Source of the DNA: Turnera subulata
Lineage: Eukaryota; Streptophyta; Magnoliopsida; Malpighiales; Passifloraceae
Length of the DNA stretch: 64,000 bases
Assembly (NCBI GenBank): GCA_028386065.3
Contig: JAKUCV010004240.1
Coordinates: forward strand, 61,162 to 125,161
Direction: 5' to 3'
In this document: positions 26,110 through 38,049 of the stretch, in pieces
How the letters are laid out: the number at the start of each line of letters is the position of its first letter
Position numbering within the stretch: position 1 is the stretch's first letter
The notes under the pieces: model-generated
Databases searched by the model: none
What the model saw: the letters and a program-made list of their open reading frames with translations, nothing else
Told to the model about the DNA's origin: nothing
Made by a program: the position numbers and the translations under genes

Positions 26110-27026
26110 ATTCCAATAAATATGTTTATGAGAAAAACGCTTGCACATATTTATAATCCTAGAATATTTTATATTCTTAAATGTCCCTAGTCGATTATTA
26201 TTATGGATGGGTTGTAATAATAAATTAAGACTAGCGTATGTTGAGAATTATATGAGATATGAATTCTACATATGGGTACAAGTTAGAGAACTTGTGGAAT
26301 GGACCGACCCAACATAAGAACACTACATGGAACGTTATATGATTGTCATTAGTGGTTCTTATATGTGTTGTCCTTAGACCTGAGATCATCAAGGTTCCCA
26401 ACATATGAGTCATAGACTTTGATATTACTCTTGGCTACTCGTAACTGAGTAGACCTTAGTGTAGTCATTGGGTATATGATATAATGTGTAGTGGGTATTG
26501 TATGATCAAGATGGAATTCTCCAACCCATATAACAGATATATTATCAGATGGGCCTCTTGATAGAGTTGAACTGTAAATGCATGGCCATGCTTGGATTAT
26601 GTGATATGGTGATATCATTAGTATCCGTTTTACACAGTTAACTCGGGGATCAAGAAACTTAGATTAAACTTATACGAGATTGTCGTATTCCATGTCTCGA
26701 GTTTGATCTTGATAATGGGACGAAAGGACAATGACATGTTTCCGAGGCATAATGAATCAGTACTGATCTTGTCGTTTGGGTAGCAATGATGTGTTGCTAG
26801 ACACCGCTCATTGTTTATAATTGTAAAATGAGATTTTACAATTATTGCCAAACATTACAAGTGCCTACAGGGTCACACACTTAGAACTGTTGATTCGAGC
26901 AGGTATTTGAACCATGGTTGGACCGTGGTTCGACCAGGTGGGTGGACCTTGGTTGGACCGGGTAATTTTGGGCTGATTAGGTTCACTAATTATCAAAATT
27001 ATTGAACCAGAATTAGTGCCATATGA
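26110..27026 (+). repeat. 5' LTR fragment of copia element B
   Basis: Matches positions 70 to about 1009 of the 3' LTR (from 32145). Its left end joins host DNA at a shared GTT (26107-26109). Its right end joins the leader directly after ATATGA (27021-27026). U5 and PBS are missing. Confidence 0.85.
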
Positions 27027-27029
27027 CAA

Positions 27030-27554
27030 ACATCGATGTTCTCATGTCGAGTGGCCTTGGCAAAATGGATTGAACATCGATGTTCATGAGTGCTGTCAAG
27101 TTGGTTTGAGACTCCAAATTCTCAAATATCGATGTTTAAAACTACTGCAAGAAATCTTGAACTTCCAGAACTTCAAGACATCGATGTTCACAAGTTAAAC
27201 ATCGATGTTCTTGAGCTCTGCCAAATAATTTGGAGTTCCAGATTCTCAAAAACATCGATGTTCATGTCTTAAACATCGAAGTTCATGGGCTCTGTCGAAA
27301 GGTTTCGAGTTCCAGAATTCTCAAACATCGATGTTTAAGAGTTAAACATCGATGTTCAAGAGTCAGACATCGATGTTTAAGAGTTAAATATCGATGTTCA
27401 TGAGTCAGACATCGATGTTCAAGAGTTAAACATCGATGTTCAAAAGTCAGACATCAATGTTCAAGAGTTAAACATCTATGTTCTTGAACACTGCCAAGTA
27501 GTTGGGAGAATTAGATTCTCAAAAACATCGATGTTCAAAGTTAGACATCGATGT
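27030..27554. repeat. ACATCGATGT palindrome array in the leader of copia element B
   Basis: Twelve exact copies (starts 27030, 27074, 27178, 27199, 27252, 27325, 27346, 27367, 27409, 27430, 27525, 27545) and five variants (27126, 27273, 27388, 27451, 27472). From 27325 to 27481 eight successive units start exactly 21 bp apart, and alternate linkers (AGAGTTAA and AGAGTCAG types) give a 42-bp higher-order unit. Between the array and gag (27555-28123) I see only non-coding leader. Confidence 0.95.
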
Positions 27555-28123
27555 TCCTATGTATTTTTATTTTCCAAATTTACAAAACATCAATATATGA
27601 TTTGTTGATTGTATGCATATGATGTATGAACATAATATGTTGATGTAAATATTAAGTTCCTCTTGCATTGCCTTCCATGATAAGCACTCATCATTGCTTA
27701 GATCAACACTTGGTAGGTTTTGCCAAAGCAAGGTGCCAATGTTTATCCTAGCAAGGTGCGATGGGATCATTGTAATATCCAAACTGCTTATTGTGGGTTG
27801 AACTTAACTAGGTCATCTTAATAGAATTGAGGACTTAGAGGTAAAGAGTTGAGTTATGCCTATGAGATAGACAAGAACAAGAGTTGTTCACTCAACTATC
27901 CAAGAGTTGCATGAGATGTAATTGACAAGAGTTGTCTACCTAAATAACTATGATGTAAGTGATCAACCAAAGCTGACTTATCTTGCAGTGAAATATGGAT
28001 CTTGGCCTACTTATCATTATCTTAATTCATAGTAGGAGCATCATTTAATAGAATTCCTTGTTAAGTGATTTTATGTATACATGACTCTTATTTGTGTGAG
28101 TTGATCATTGTTGTAGAGCTACC

Positions 28124-31100
28124 ATGGCACAAAACACTAGCACACAGTCACTGCGATCTGTCCTTGAGAAGGAAAAGCTGAATGGGAATAACTTCCTAAA
28201 GTGGCATCGTAATTTGAGGATAGTCCTCAAACAAGAAAAGAAGTTGTATGTCCTTGAAGGGCCTGTTCCTAATGAACCGGCGCCTACTGCTCCTAGGGCG
28301 GAAAGAGATGCTTATAAGAAGCATGTTGATGATGCATTGGATGTTGCATGCCTTATGGTTGTTAACATGGACTCTGAGCTTCAGAAGCAACACGAGAACT
28401 TTGATGCGTTCGATATGATCGAACATCTGAAAATGCTTTTTGAAGAGCAAGCAAGGCATGAGAGGTATGAGACCTCTAAGGCATTATTCCATTGCAAGAT
28501 GGCTGAGTCATCATCGGTGAGACCTCATGTGCTCAAAATGATTGGATACATTGAGAGCCTTGAGGGTCTAGGTTTTCCTTTGCAAAAGGAGTTAGCTGTT
28601 GATCTTGTCCTGCAATCGTTGCCGGATAGTTATAGCCAATTTGTCATGAATTTCAATATGAATCATTTTGACAAATCCTTGTCTGAGTTGCTTAACACGT
28701 TAGCAACAGTTGAGCAATAAATGAAGGCAAACAAATCCAACAACATTTTGATGGTTGGAAAAGGAAAAGGAAAGGGTAAAGCCAAGTTTTACAAGAAGAA
28801 GAAATGTGCCAAAAAGTTTGGTGCATGTGCATCTTCTTGTTCCCATGTGCTGAAACCCAAAGGCGGTATTGCAAAGGAAGGACAATGTTTCCATTGCAAC
28901 AAACCTGGCCATGGGAAACGTAATTTCCCTCTTTACCTTGAAGAGGTGAAGAAACAGAAGGGAAGTAAGACTTCCACTTCAGGTATTTTTGTTATAGAAG
29001 CTAATATCTCTATCTCTGCATCATGGGTATTAGATATCGGATGTGGTTCTCACATTTGTGTAAATGTGCAGGAACTGAGAAAGAGTAGAAGATTAGCAAA
29101 GGGAGAGATAAACCTGCGCGTCTGAAATGGAGCAAGAGTTGCTGCATGAGCCATAGGAACTTACTATCTATCCTTACCGAGTGGTTTGGTTTTAGAACCT
29201 GACGATTGTTACTATGTACCTACCATAAGCAGGAATTTGATTTCTATTTCTTGTCTGGACAAGAAAGGTTTTTCATTTGTAATAAAGAACAATTGTTGTT
29301 CTATTTATTTCAATGATATTAATTATGGTGATGCATATTTGAGCAATGGTTTGTACGTTCTAAACCTAGAAACACCAACCTATAACATTAATACGAAGAA
29401 GGTTAGATTAAACGATTCTAATGAAACCTATCTCTCGCATTGTCGATTGGGCCATACAAACGAGACTCGTATTTCTAAACTCCATAAAGATGGACTTTTA
29501 GACTCATTCGATTTTGAATCATATGAGACATGTGAGTCATGTTTATTAGGCAAAATGACGAAGGCTCCTTTTGCTGGTAAAGGTGAAAGAGCTTCGGACT
29601 TGTTAGGTCTTATACATTCTGATGTATGTGGACCTATGTCAACACAGGCTAGAGGTGGTTTTCAGTACTTCATTACATTTACTGATGATTACAGTAGATA
29701 TGGCTATGTGTATCTTATGAAACACAAGTCAGAATCCTTTAAAAAGTTCAAACAATTCAAGAGTGAAGTACAGAATCAACTCGGCAAGAGTATTAAAATG
29801 CTTCGATCTGATTGAGGAGGTGAATACTTAGACCGAGATTTTCTTGATCATCTAAAGTAATATAGTATAGTATCACAACTTACTCCACCAGGTACGCCTC
29901 AATGGAATGGTGTATCTGAAAGAAGGAATAGAACTTTGTTAGACATGGTCCGTTCTATGATGAGTCAAGCTGACCTTCCTTCTTCATTTTGGGGACATGC
30001 ATTATTAAGTGCTGCCTTTACACTTAACCATGTTCCATCTAAATTGGTTGAAAAGACACCATATGAGATATGGACAGGGAAGCGTCCCAATTTGTCTTTT
30101 ATGAGGCTTTCGTGAGACGAGAAGCATTAGATAAACTCGGCCCTAAATCCGTCAAGTGCCTCTTTGTTGGATATCCTAAGGAAACTAAAGGATATTATTT
30201 CTATAATCCCACAGAGCACAAAGTGTTTGTTGCTCGTACTGCTATTTTTCTAGAAAGAGAATTCATTTCTAGAAAGATCAGTGGGAGAAAAATAGAACTC
30301 GAAGAAGTTCGAGGTATAGAGGCTGAGATGGAACAAGGATAGGAACCACAGGATGTTGTGGGTGAAAAACTTGTGCCTATAACACATGGACTACGTAGGT
30401 CTGATAGGACTCGGCATGAGCCTAGGAGGTATGGATTTTTTATGACTCATACTGGAGACGTGATGCTCATAACAGAGGATGAGCCCACTTCCTACCAGCA
30501 GGCTATTATGGGTCCAGACTCTAAGAAGTGGCTAGAAGCCATGAATTCGGAGATGGAATCCATGTATGAAAACAAGGTATGGACCTTGGTTGATCCACCT
30601 GAAAGGGTAAAACCTATTGGGTGCAAGTGCTTCTTTAAGAAAAAGACCGACATGGATGGTAATGTGATTACCTTTAAAGGGCGATTGGTTGCGAAAAGTT
30701 TCAAACAAGTTCATGGTATTAAATATGATGAAACTTTCTCACCAGTTGCCGTGGTTAAATCCATCCGGATTCTATTGGCTATAGCAGCATACCATGATTC
30801 TGAGATATGGCAAATGGATGTCAAAATCGCTTTCCTTAATGGAAATCTTTTAGAGGATCTGTACATGACACAACCTGAAGGTTTTGTCACTCCAGAGAAT
30901 GCTAATAAGGTATGCAAATTGCAGAGATCTGTTTATGGATTAAAGCAAGCTTCTAGGAGTTGGAATCTTCGTATTAATGAAGTGATCAAAGAGTTTGGTT
31001 TTATTAAAAATGAAGTTGAGCCATGTGTTTACAAGAAGGTTAGTGGGAGCACTATCGTTTTCTTACTGTTGTATGTTGACGACATTCTTCTCATTGGGAA

Positions 31101-32061
31101 TGATATTCCAACACTACAATCTGTAAAGACTTGGTTAAGAAAGAATTTCTCAATGAAGGACTTAGGAGAAGCTGCCTACGTGCTAGGTATAAAGATCTAT
31201 AGAGATAGATCCAAAAGGCTTCTTGGGCTAAGTCAAAGTACATATATTGACAAGGTGCTAAAGAGGTTTAGCATGCAAGATTCCAAGAAAAGTTTCTTGC
31301 CCATGTCACATGGTGTATCTCTCTCAAAGAATCAATGTCCTAGTACATCTAAGGAGAGAGAGCAGATGAGTAAGATTCCTTATGCACCAGCAATACGATC
31401 TATCATGTATGCCATGCTATGTACTCGACCGGATGTCGCATATGCATTAAGTGTCACAAGCAGATATCAATCTGATCCCGGTGAAAGTCACTGGACAGCG
31501 GTTAAGAACATCCTTAAGTACTTGAGAAGGACTAAGGATGCATTCCTTGTATATGGAAGCATTGATGAGCTTGTTGTAAAAGGTTACACAGATGCTAGCT
31601 TCCAAACAGACAGGGATGATTTTAGATCACAGTCAGGTTATGTGTTTTGTCTTGGAGGTGGTGCTGTATGCTGGAAGAGTTCAAAGCAAGAGACAGTTGC
31701 CGACTCTAAAACTGAGGCTGAGTACATAGCTGCCTCAGATGCGGCGAAAGAGGCTGTTTGGATTAAGAAGTTCGTAACTGAACTTGGGGTGGTTCCTAGT
31801 ATTGACAGTCCGATTGAGCTCTATTGTGACAACAATGGGACAATCGCACAGGCTCAAGAACCTAGATACCACCAGACATCCAAACATATACTCCGACGCT
31901 ATCATCTTATTAGAGAGATCATTGATAGAGGCGATGTCAGGCTGTGCAAAGTTCCTTCTGAGAACAATGTAGCAGATCCATTGACTAAGCCGCTCACACA
32001 GCGGAAGCATGATAGTCATACTGCATCCATTGGTATTAGATACATGGATGATTGGCTTTAG
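28124..32061 (+). pseudogene. copia gag-pol polyprotein, element B (multiple stops)
   Basis: Starts at ATG 28124 (MAQNTSTQSLRSVLEKEK), eight bases after a conserved TTGTAG|AG that could be a splice acceptor. Gag is stopped at 28718-28720 (CAA to TAA). The zinc knuckle reads CFHCNKPGHGKRNF, so the last Cys is lost, and the protease DTG is DIG. Further stops follow the CGCGTC codons (about 29125), at 29813-29815 (CGA to TGA in SDRGGE), near 29858 and at 30340-30342 (CAG to TAG). A deletion near 30110 shifts the frame at the end of integrase. The RT and RNase H part is open from 30358 to 32061 (567 codons) with YVDDILL, TEAEYIA, DNNGTIA and DPLTKPL. Several stops fit C-to-T changes, as expected from methylated, silenced DNA. 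Confidence 0.9.
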
Positions 32062-32075
32062 TGCAAGTGGGAGAT
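32062..32075 (+). other. polypurine tract of copia element B
   Basis: TGCAAGTGGGAGAT lies between the pol stop and the 3' LTR, as in elements A and C. Confidence 0.8.
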
Positions 32076-33600
32076 TGTTAGTGTAATATGCCCAAAAGCC
32101 AATCGATGGATGATTGTACATAGTCATGTAAATACATTAAGGTTATTCCAATAAATATGTTTATGAGATAAATGCATGCACATATTTATAACCCTAGAAT
32201 ATTTTATATTCTTAAATGTCCCTAGTCGATTATTATTATGGATGGGTTGTAATAATAAATTAAGACTAGCGTATGTTGAGAATTATATGAGATATGAATT
32301 CTAAATACGGGTACAAGTTAGAGAACTTGTGGACTGGACCGACCCAACATAAGAACACTACATGGAACGTTATATGATTGTCATTAGTGGTTCTTATATG
32401 TATTTTCCTTAGACCTGAGATCATCAAGGTTCCCAACATGTGAGTCATATACTTTGATATTACTCTTGGCTATTCGTAACTGAGTAGACCTTAGTGTAGT
32501 CATTGGGTATATGATATAATGTGTAGTGGGTTTCGTATGATCAAGATGGAATTCGTCCAACCCATATGACGGGTATATTATCAGATGGGCCTCTTGATAG
32601 AGTTGAACTGTAAATGCATGGCCATGCTCGGATTATGTGATATGGTGATATCATTAGTATCCGTTTTACACAGTTAACTCGGGGATCAAGAAACTTAGAT
32701 TAAACTTATACGAGATTGACGTATTCCATGTCTTGTGTTTGATCTTGATAATGGGACGAAAGGACAATGACATGTTTCCGAGGCATATTGAATCAGTACT
32801 GATCTTGTCGTTTGGGTAGCAATGATGTGTTGCTAGACACCGCTCATTGTTTATAATTGTAAAATGAGATTTTACAATTATTTCCAAACGTTACAAGTGC
32901 CTACAGGGTCACACACTTAGAATTGTTGATTCGAGCAGGTGGTTGAACCATGGTTGGACCGTGGTTCGACCAGGTGGGTGGACTATGGTTGATTCTTGGT
33001 TGGACCATGGTTGGACTGGGTTGTTTTGGGCTGATTTGGTTCACTAATTATCAGAATTATTGAACCAGAATTAGTGCCATATGATGTGTAATCCTATATA
33101 TAATGATATATAGTTAATGCTTAGTGGATCATTAAGTCATAGTGGAAACATAATCATGTAGGATAAGACATGATTATGTTGGCCAATGACTTAGTAAACT
33201 ATGCATTTCAAGTGTGTATAAATAGGATGAAGGCTTGATCAGATTTTTAGACCAAGCAAGGCTTAACACACTCTTCACACTTGAGAAAAACACATCAAAC
33301 ACTCTCTAGTCTCTAGCTCTCGAAAATTCTGCAGCTAGGACTGCGGTTCGAGAATGCTCGGGTTAGTGATCGTGAGACGGTTTCTAACAGTCATCAACAG
33401 TTCGTGTGGATACCGTAGAGGAGCTACATTTCTTGTCGGGTTCTTGTTGATTCTACACTACAGGTGGGTGAAAGACCTCAACCAAGCAAGGTACGAAAAA
33501 TTGTTATTCGGTTTTGTTAGCTTCACTTGGATCCTCCAGGAGTACCGGGTCTTTCTGCTGCATTTTGATTGTCAAGTTTGCATGCCCGGTTACTTAGACA
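32076..33600 (+). repeat. 3' LTR of copia element B
   Basis: 1525 bp, begins TGTTAGTGTAATATGCCC and ends GGTTACTTAGACA, slightly altered from the family end TTACTTACA. It contains GGTTGGACC minisatellite units at about 32940-33015. Confidence 0.85.
33217..33224 (+). promoter_or_regulatory. candidate TATA box in the 3' LTR of element B
   Basis: TATAAATA about 385 bp before the LTR end, followed by a pyrimidine-rich CTCTAGTCTCTAGCTCTCG stretch. Position within the LTR fits a U3 promoter. I did not find an equally good TATA in the LTRs of element C or the solo LTR at the matching place. Confidence 0.4.
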
Positions 33601-34815
33601 ACTAGTATTCCCAATGGATATAACCGATCTCCTATATTAGCTAGTCGAAAAACTAGCTGACTCTGTTGGGTAGCAGACAGGGGGATTAACTGCCTTTTAT
33701 ATGTTTCGGGTTTTTTTACTTACGTTTGAGGGGCATTTCAATCCGCATTTTCAAAATTACTGCGGTAAAAAAAAGAGTACGCTCTACTCCCTATCTCTAT
33801 GGGGTAAGGAAAGAGAAAAAAGGCTAAAAAAGAAATTTCCTTTATTAGCTTCATTAACAATGAATAATAGTAGACAGACTTCTTTTTTTTGGAAGAAAAG
33901 ATATCAAATTGATGGGACCCTAAAAAAAGGGAAGTACCCTTTTCTTATTAATCCTTTTGGAAGTAAAAGCAATTTTTCCTATCCACAAGAATCCGACAAC
34001 ACTTTACAAGGCTACCCTTAGATGGGAAGGTGTCGGGGCACACGTGAGCATTCCATACTCACCCCTGATGCCTAAGGTCCTAAGCCTCTGCTTGTCTTTT
34101 GCATTGCCCCTGACTCCTAAGGGACACGGCTACAGACAAGAGCTACTCATGAAAGGCATTGGACAAGCTCCGCCCGATTCATAAGCCTACATGATAAGAA
34201 AAGGCCATGCCTACCGCCTATCTCTATATGGTAGACACCCCCAACCACTTAGGGATCATAGATCATCAAGGTAGGTCAGATTCTCACCTAGCCCTAGCTC
34301 TGCATGGTAGTATGCCGATGACCATGCTCTACTGATTAGGGACCCGAAAAAGCCGAACCACGCCTGTGTTGTCTTGCCAATGATGCACGTCCTCATACCA
34401 TGCGCTACCAAGTGTGTGGACACATCCCACCCATGCCTCTTTCATGATGGTTCCACCGTGCTCACCCTACATATGATTGTCACTATGCTGACAGCACCAA
34501 TGACCTGCAGGAAGGTAGCCTTATCCCAGATGCGATTCTCTATATCTCCAAAACCGCTTGGAATATGATCACTCCCTTTTGCACACATCATTAGCCATAT
34601 TAAACCTTGATTACCAAGTCCTCACACCTCGAGGAGAACCTCACTCCAGAGTGACCTGATCCGCCGAAGCCCCTTCTCTTGGGAAATTCACCATAAATAA
34701 GAAAGGCCTCCAAACCTTGAAGGATAGAAAGCACGAAAGTAGAACTACAAATTTCTCCCTTGCTCTAATAAGGAAGATCATCAAATCCTAGTTGAAAGAC
34801 TAAGCTCTTCAAACC
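33601..34815. repeat. segmental duplication, copy 2 part c
   Basis: Resumes copy 2 after element B: 33604-33676 matches 15842-15918, and 34007-34815 matches 15966-16774. The middle (33677-34006) replaces a shorter stretch in copy 1. It ends at GCTCTTCAAACC, where organelle-like sequence starts. No gene recognised in 34007-34815. Confidence 0.85.
33677..34006 (+). other. unidentified insert with a 106-codon frame
   Basis: Present in copy 2 but not in copy 1 of the duplication. It is A/T- and lysine-codon-rich and open from 33701 to 34021, with phrases such as [11 protein letters not shown] and [10 protein letters not shown]. The composition resembles an organelle gene fragment (for instance a plastid open frame), but I cannot name it. 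No start context or partner gene supports expression. Confidence 0.3.
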
Positions 34816-35107
34816 ATAGCGAAAGCATTAAGTGCACTTCCTTCTCTTGACAAGTAACTTCCACTTGCTATAACCCTATCTTGATAGTGAAAGAAAGAAA
34901 GGCTATTTTTTACATCTAAGCTTTCGTAGTCGTATATCGAGCTACTCTCAATCCCGAACCTTTCTTTTCACTATGTGAATGAGAGACCATGGATTTTCAT
35001 AAAAAAGGTTTTGGTGTCTTGTTACCACTGGGTAGATGGAAGACTATCACAATGTCACAAGACAAAAGTTAGAAATCCACTTTCGTAGCTCTCAATTGGA
35101 TTCTACG
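34816..35107. other. organelle-like DNA, left part
   Basis: Short stretch between the duplication end and the solo LTR. It continues across the solo LTR into 36635 and beyond once the LTR and one target copy are removed. The style is that of plant mitochondrial intergenic DNA (AAGAAAG/CTTTC-rich); no gene is present. Confidence 0.5.
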
Positions 35108-36629
35108 TGTTAGTAATATGCCCAAAAGCCAATCAATGGATGATCGTATATAGTCGTGTATATACATTAAGGTTATTCCAATAAATATGATTATGAGATA
35201 ATCGCTTGCACATATTTATAACCCTAGAGTATATATTTGATATATTCTTAAATGTCCCTAGTTGATTATTATTATGGATGGGTTATAATAATAAATTAAG
35301 ACTAGCGTATGTTGAGAATTTATATGTGATATGAATTCTACATACGGGTACAAGTTGGAGAACTTGTGGACTGGACCGACCCACATAAGAATGCTACATG
35401 GAGCGTTATATGTTTGTCGATAGCGATTCTTATATGTATTGTCCTTAGACCTGAGATCGTCAAGGTTCCAACATGTGAGTCATATACTTTGATATTATTC
35501 CTAGTCATCCGTAACTGGGTGGACTTAAGGGTAATCATTGGGTATATGATAGGTGTGTAGTGGGTTTTGTATGATCCAGAGGGGATTCGTCCAACCCATA
35601 TAACGGGTATATTATCGGATGGTTTCTTGATAGAGTTGAACTGTAAATGCACGGCCGTTCTCGGATTATGATATGGTGATATCATTGGTAACCGTTTTAC
35701 ACAGTTAACTCGAAGATCAAGAAACCGAGATTAGACATATACGAGATTGACATATTCCATGTCTCGATTTAATCTTGATAATGGGACGAAGGGACGATGA
35801 CATGTTTTCGAGGCATTTAGAATCAGTATTGATCTTGTCGTTCGGGTAGCAATGATGTGTTGCTAGACGCTGCTCTTTGCTTATAATTGTAAAATGAGAT
35901 TTTACAATTATTGCCGGACGTTACAAGTGCCTACAGGGTCACACACACAGAACCGTTGATTCGAGCAGGTGGTTGAACCGTGGTTGGACCATGGTTGGAC
36001 CGGACCGCGGTTGGACCGTGGTTGGACCAGGTCATTTTGGGCTGGTTGGTTCACTAATTGTCAGCATTATTGAGCCACTTTAGGTGCTGTATATGTTGAT
36101 AAGGTTTAGTGGAGACATTATTTTGTATAGACATAATTGTGGTGGGTAATGGGCCAATGTGTTGGCCATGACCTCCACTATCTCCATTAGCTTTTGATGT
36201 GTGGATTGGAGTGATCTGATTACTTCGTCTCCTTCATGTCTTTCACTGAGTTGTGTTCTTGAGAGTGTTCTTGAGAGCTTGAAAGAGCATACACACATCA
36301 CCTTCTTTGAGAAAGAAGAGAAACACCACAAACTCATCCTCCCGGAAATCTGTTGCTAGCACACCAGTTTGGGAGAGCTCGAAGTTGGAGATCGTGTGAC
36401 GATTCCGGCTTGATCACGGTTCGTGTGGATACCATAGAGGGGCGGGATACCTTGTCTTGCTCTTGCTGATTCCGGCACTTCAGTTAGGTGGAAGATCCTA
36501 ACCGTCTAAGGTACGGAAAAAATCGTTATTCGGTTTATATGCTTCACATGTGTTCCTGTGTTGTTTCCGGTTTTTCCGCTGCGTATTTTGCTTGCTTTTG
36601 AGTGTCATATAGCATACCGGAAACTTACA
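35108..36629 (+). mobile_element. solo LTR of the same copia family
   Basis: 1522 bp, begins TGTTAGTAATATGCCC, ends GGAAACTTACA, and has a perfect target duplication CTACG (35103-35107 and 36630-36634). No internal region. Minisatellite GGTTGGACC units at about 35965-36030. It inserted into organelle-like DNA after that DNA had arrived. Confidence 0.92.
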
Positions 36630-37889
36630 CTACGCTACCATTGGTCTTCTTTTTCTCTATATGCGAAAGAAGAAAAAAAATGCCTATCTAAGGCTTGGAA
36701 CTGAACTCCTTTGTCCAACAGTCCATACTTCATGTCCGAGTTCGTCACTTCTTACCTGCTTTCTTTATGCCTACTTGTATAAGCCCTTACAATGGGAGGA
36801 CGGGGGATTTCACTTTGAAGTGGAAGAGGGCAGAGCTAACACTCAAATGCGTTGTAAGCGAGTATAAGATATCCATGCATAGAGACTAACATGAAAAGGA
36901 AAGGGCTTACGACGAATGCCCTGTTTTAGAAGGAATAGAGGGGCAGGTAAAGAAGGGAAGAATAGTAAGCATAATGCCGAATCATCCGTTGAATGGAAAA
37001 TAAACCAAAAAAGGATAAAAAAAAGTCGAGGAAAGAGGTAATTACACAGAATAAGAAGCGAGAGCTAAAGCTTTTGTAGAGGTTTGAAGACACTCGACCG
37101 TAAAAGAGAGGAACAAACCCAGGAGTTTTCTTTGGAGTAATGGGAAATAAAGCCGTCAGGAACCACTCAGTAGTTGGTCAACTTACCTATTGATTTTCTC
37201 ATCTATCAACTCTATTTCTCAGGTATAGTAGTTATCCTAACTAGCTGTTCATCCCCTAGGGATCCAGTACTTATAAGATTTTGATTGCTATCAAGATCTT
37301 TCAATTCATCCTGGACTATTCGTTAGGAGGAAAACTGCCCCAAAAGGCATTACCAGAAGGTTCAATAGAGTTTTCAGCAATAGAGTTATGTAGTTCAACC
37401 ATGAATACTTTCAGAGAGGAAACTTTTTCATTGTCTAATGCAATCTCGTGCTTTTGGAGGGGAGTATAGTTCGGAGAGCAAAGCGAGAGGAGTAAAAAGC
37501 AACTAGATAATCAGGAGCCCTTGATCCTTGGTCGTTCGAGCAAAGAAAGAGGACTAAGAGGGCGGAATTTGAAGGTTTAGAAAGGAGAAAACATTGCATT
37601 AGTAGAACAAATTAATGCGATCGGTCATTCAGTGCAATAAGAGGGGCCCATAGCAACTAATATTTAAATAAGATTTTCTTCATTTTTACGGGATAAGAAG
37701 CGAAAAGCACAGCATGGCAATCGGAGACGGGTAAAGTTAGTAAGAAATTGGATAGATAGATTCATGAGTAGTGTAATCATAGAGGATAAGGTTATAGGAT
37801 TGGTAATGTACTCTTCATGGGTACCGGAGATCGTCTCCTCGGCTATTAGGCTCTCTTCCCGGGTTCATCCTCACTTGAGTACAAGTACA

Positions 37890-38049
37890 TGATGGTCGTC
37901 CTATGAGCGATTCCGCTTCAGTCTAAGGGCGTTAAGCTTGAGCTGATAAAGTTATAAGGCTGAAGTACCTGATGGTCGTCCTATGAGCGATTCCGCTTCA
38001 GTCTAAGGGCGTTAAGCTTGAGCTGATAAAGTTATAAGGCTGAAGTACC
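37890..38049. repeat. two tandem 80-bp units in the organelle-type DNA
   Basis: The unit starting TGATGGTCGTCCTATGAG occurs at 37890-37969 and again at 37970-38049, apparently without differences. No function seen. Confidence 0.9.

Larger units (their letters stand above)
26110..33600 (+). mobile_element. copia element B (rearranged 5' end)
   Basis: Same family as A and C, on the plus strand. The 3' LTR is complete, but the 5' LTR lacks its first 69 bp and about its last 516 bp together with the PBS. The flanking host sequence 26046-26109 is repeated after the element (33604-33667), far longer than the usual 5-bp target duplication. Gag-pol is a pseudogene. Without PBS and a complete 5' LTR it cannot be copied in the normal way. 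Confidence 0.88.

Noticed and set aside
27325..27554. The regular repeat-spacer look of the palindrome arrays as a CRISPR array
   Set aside because: Repeats are only 10-14 bp, linkers are themselves repeated, no cas genes exist and the context is a plant retrotransposon.
33701..34021. A 106-codon frame as a functional organelle gene
   Set aside because: I cannot match it to a named gene, and its ends coincide with duplication break points.
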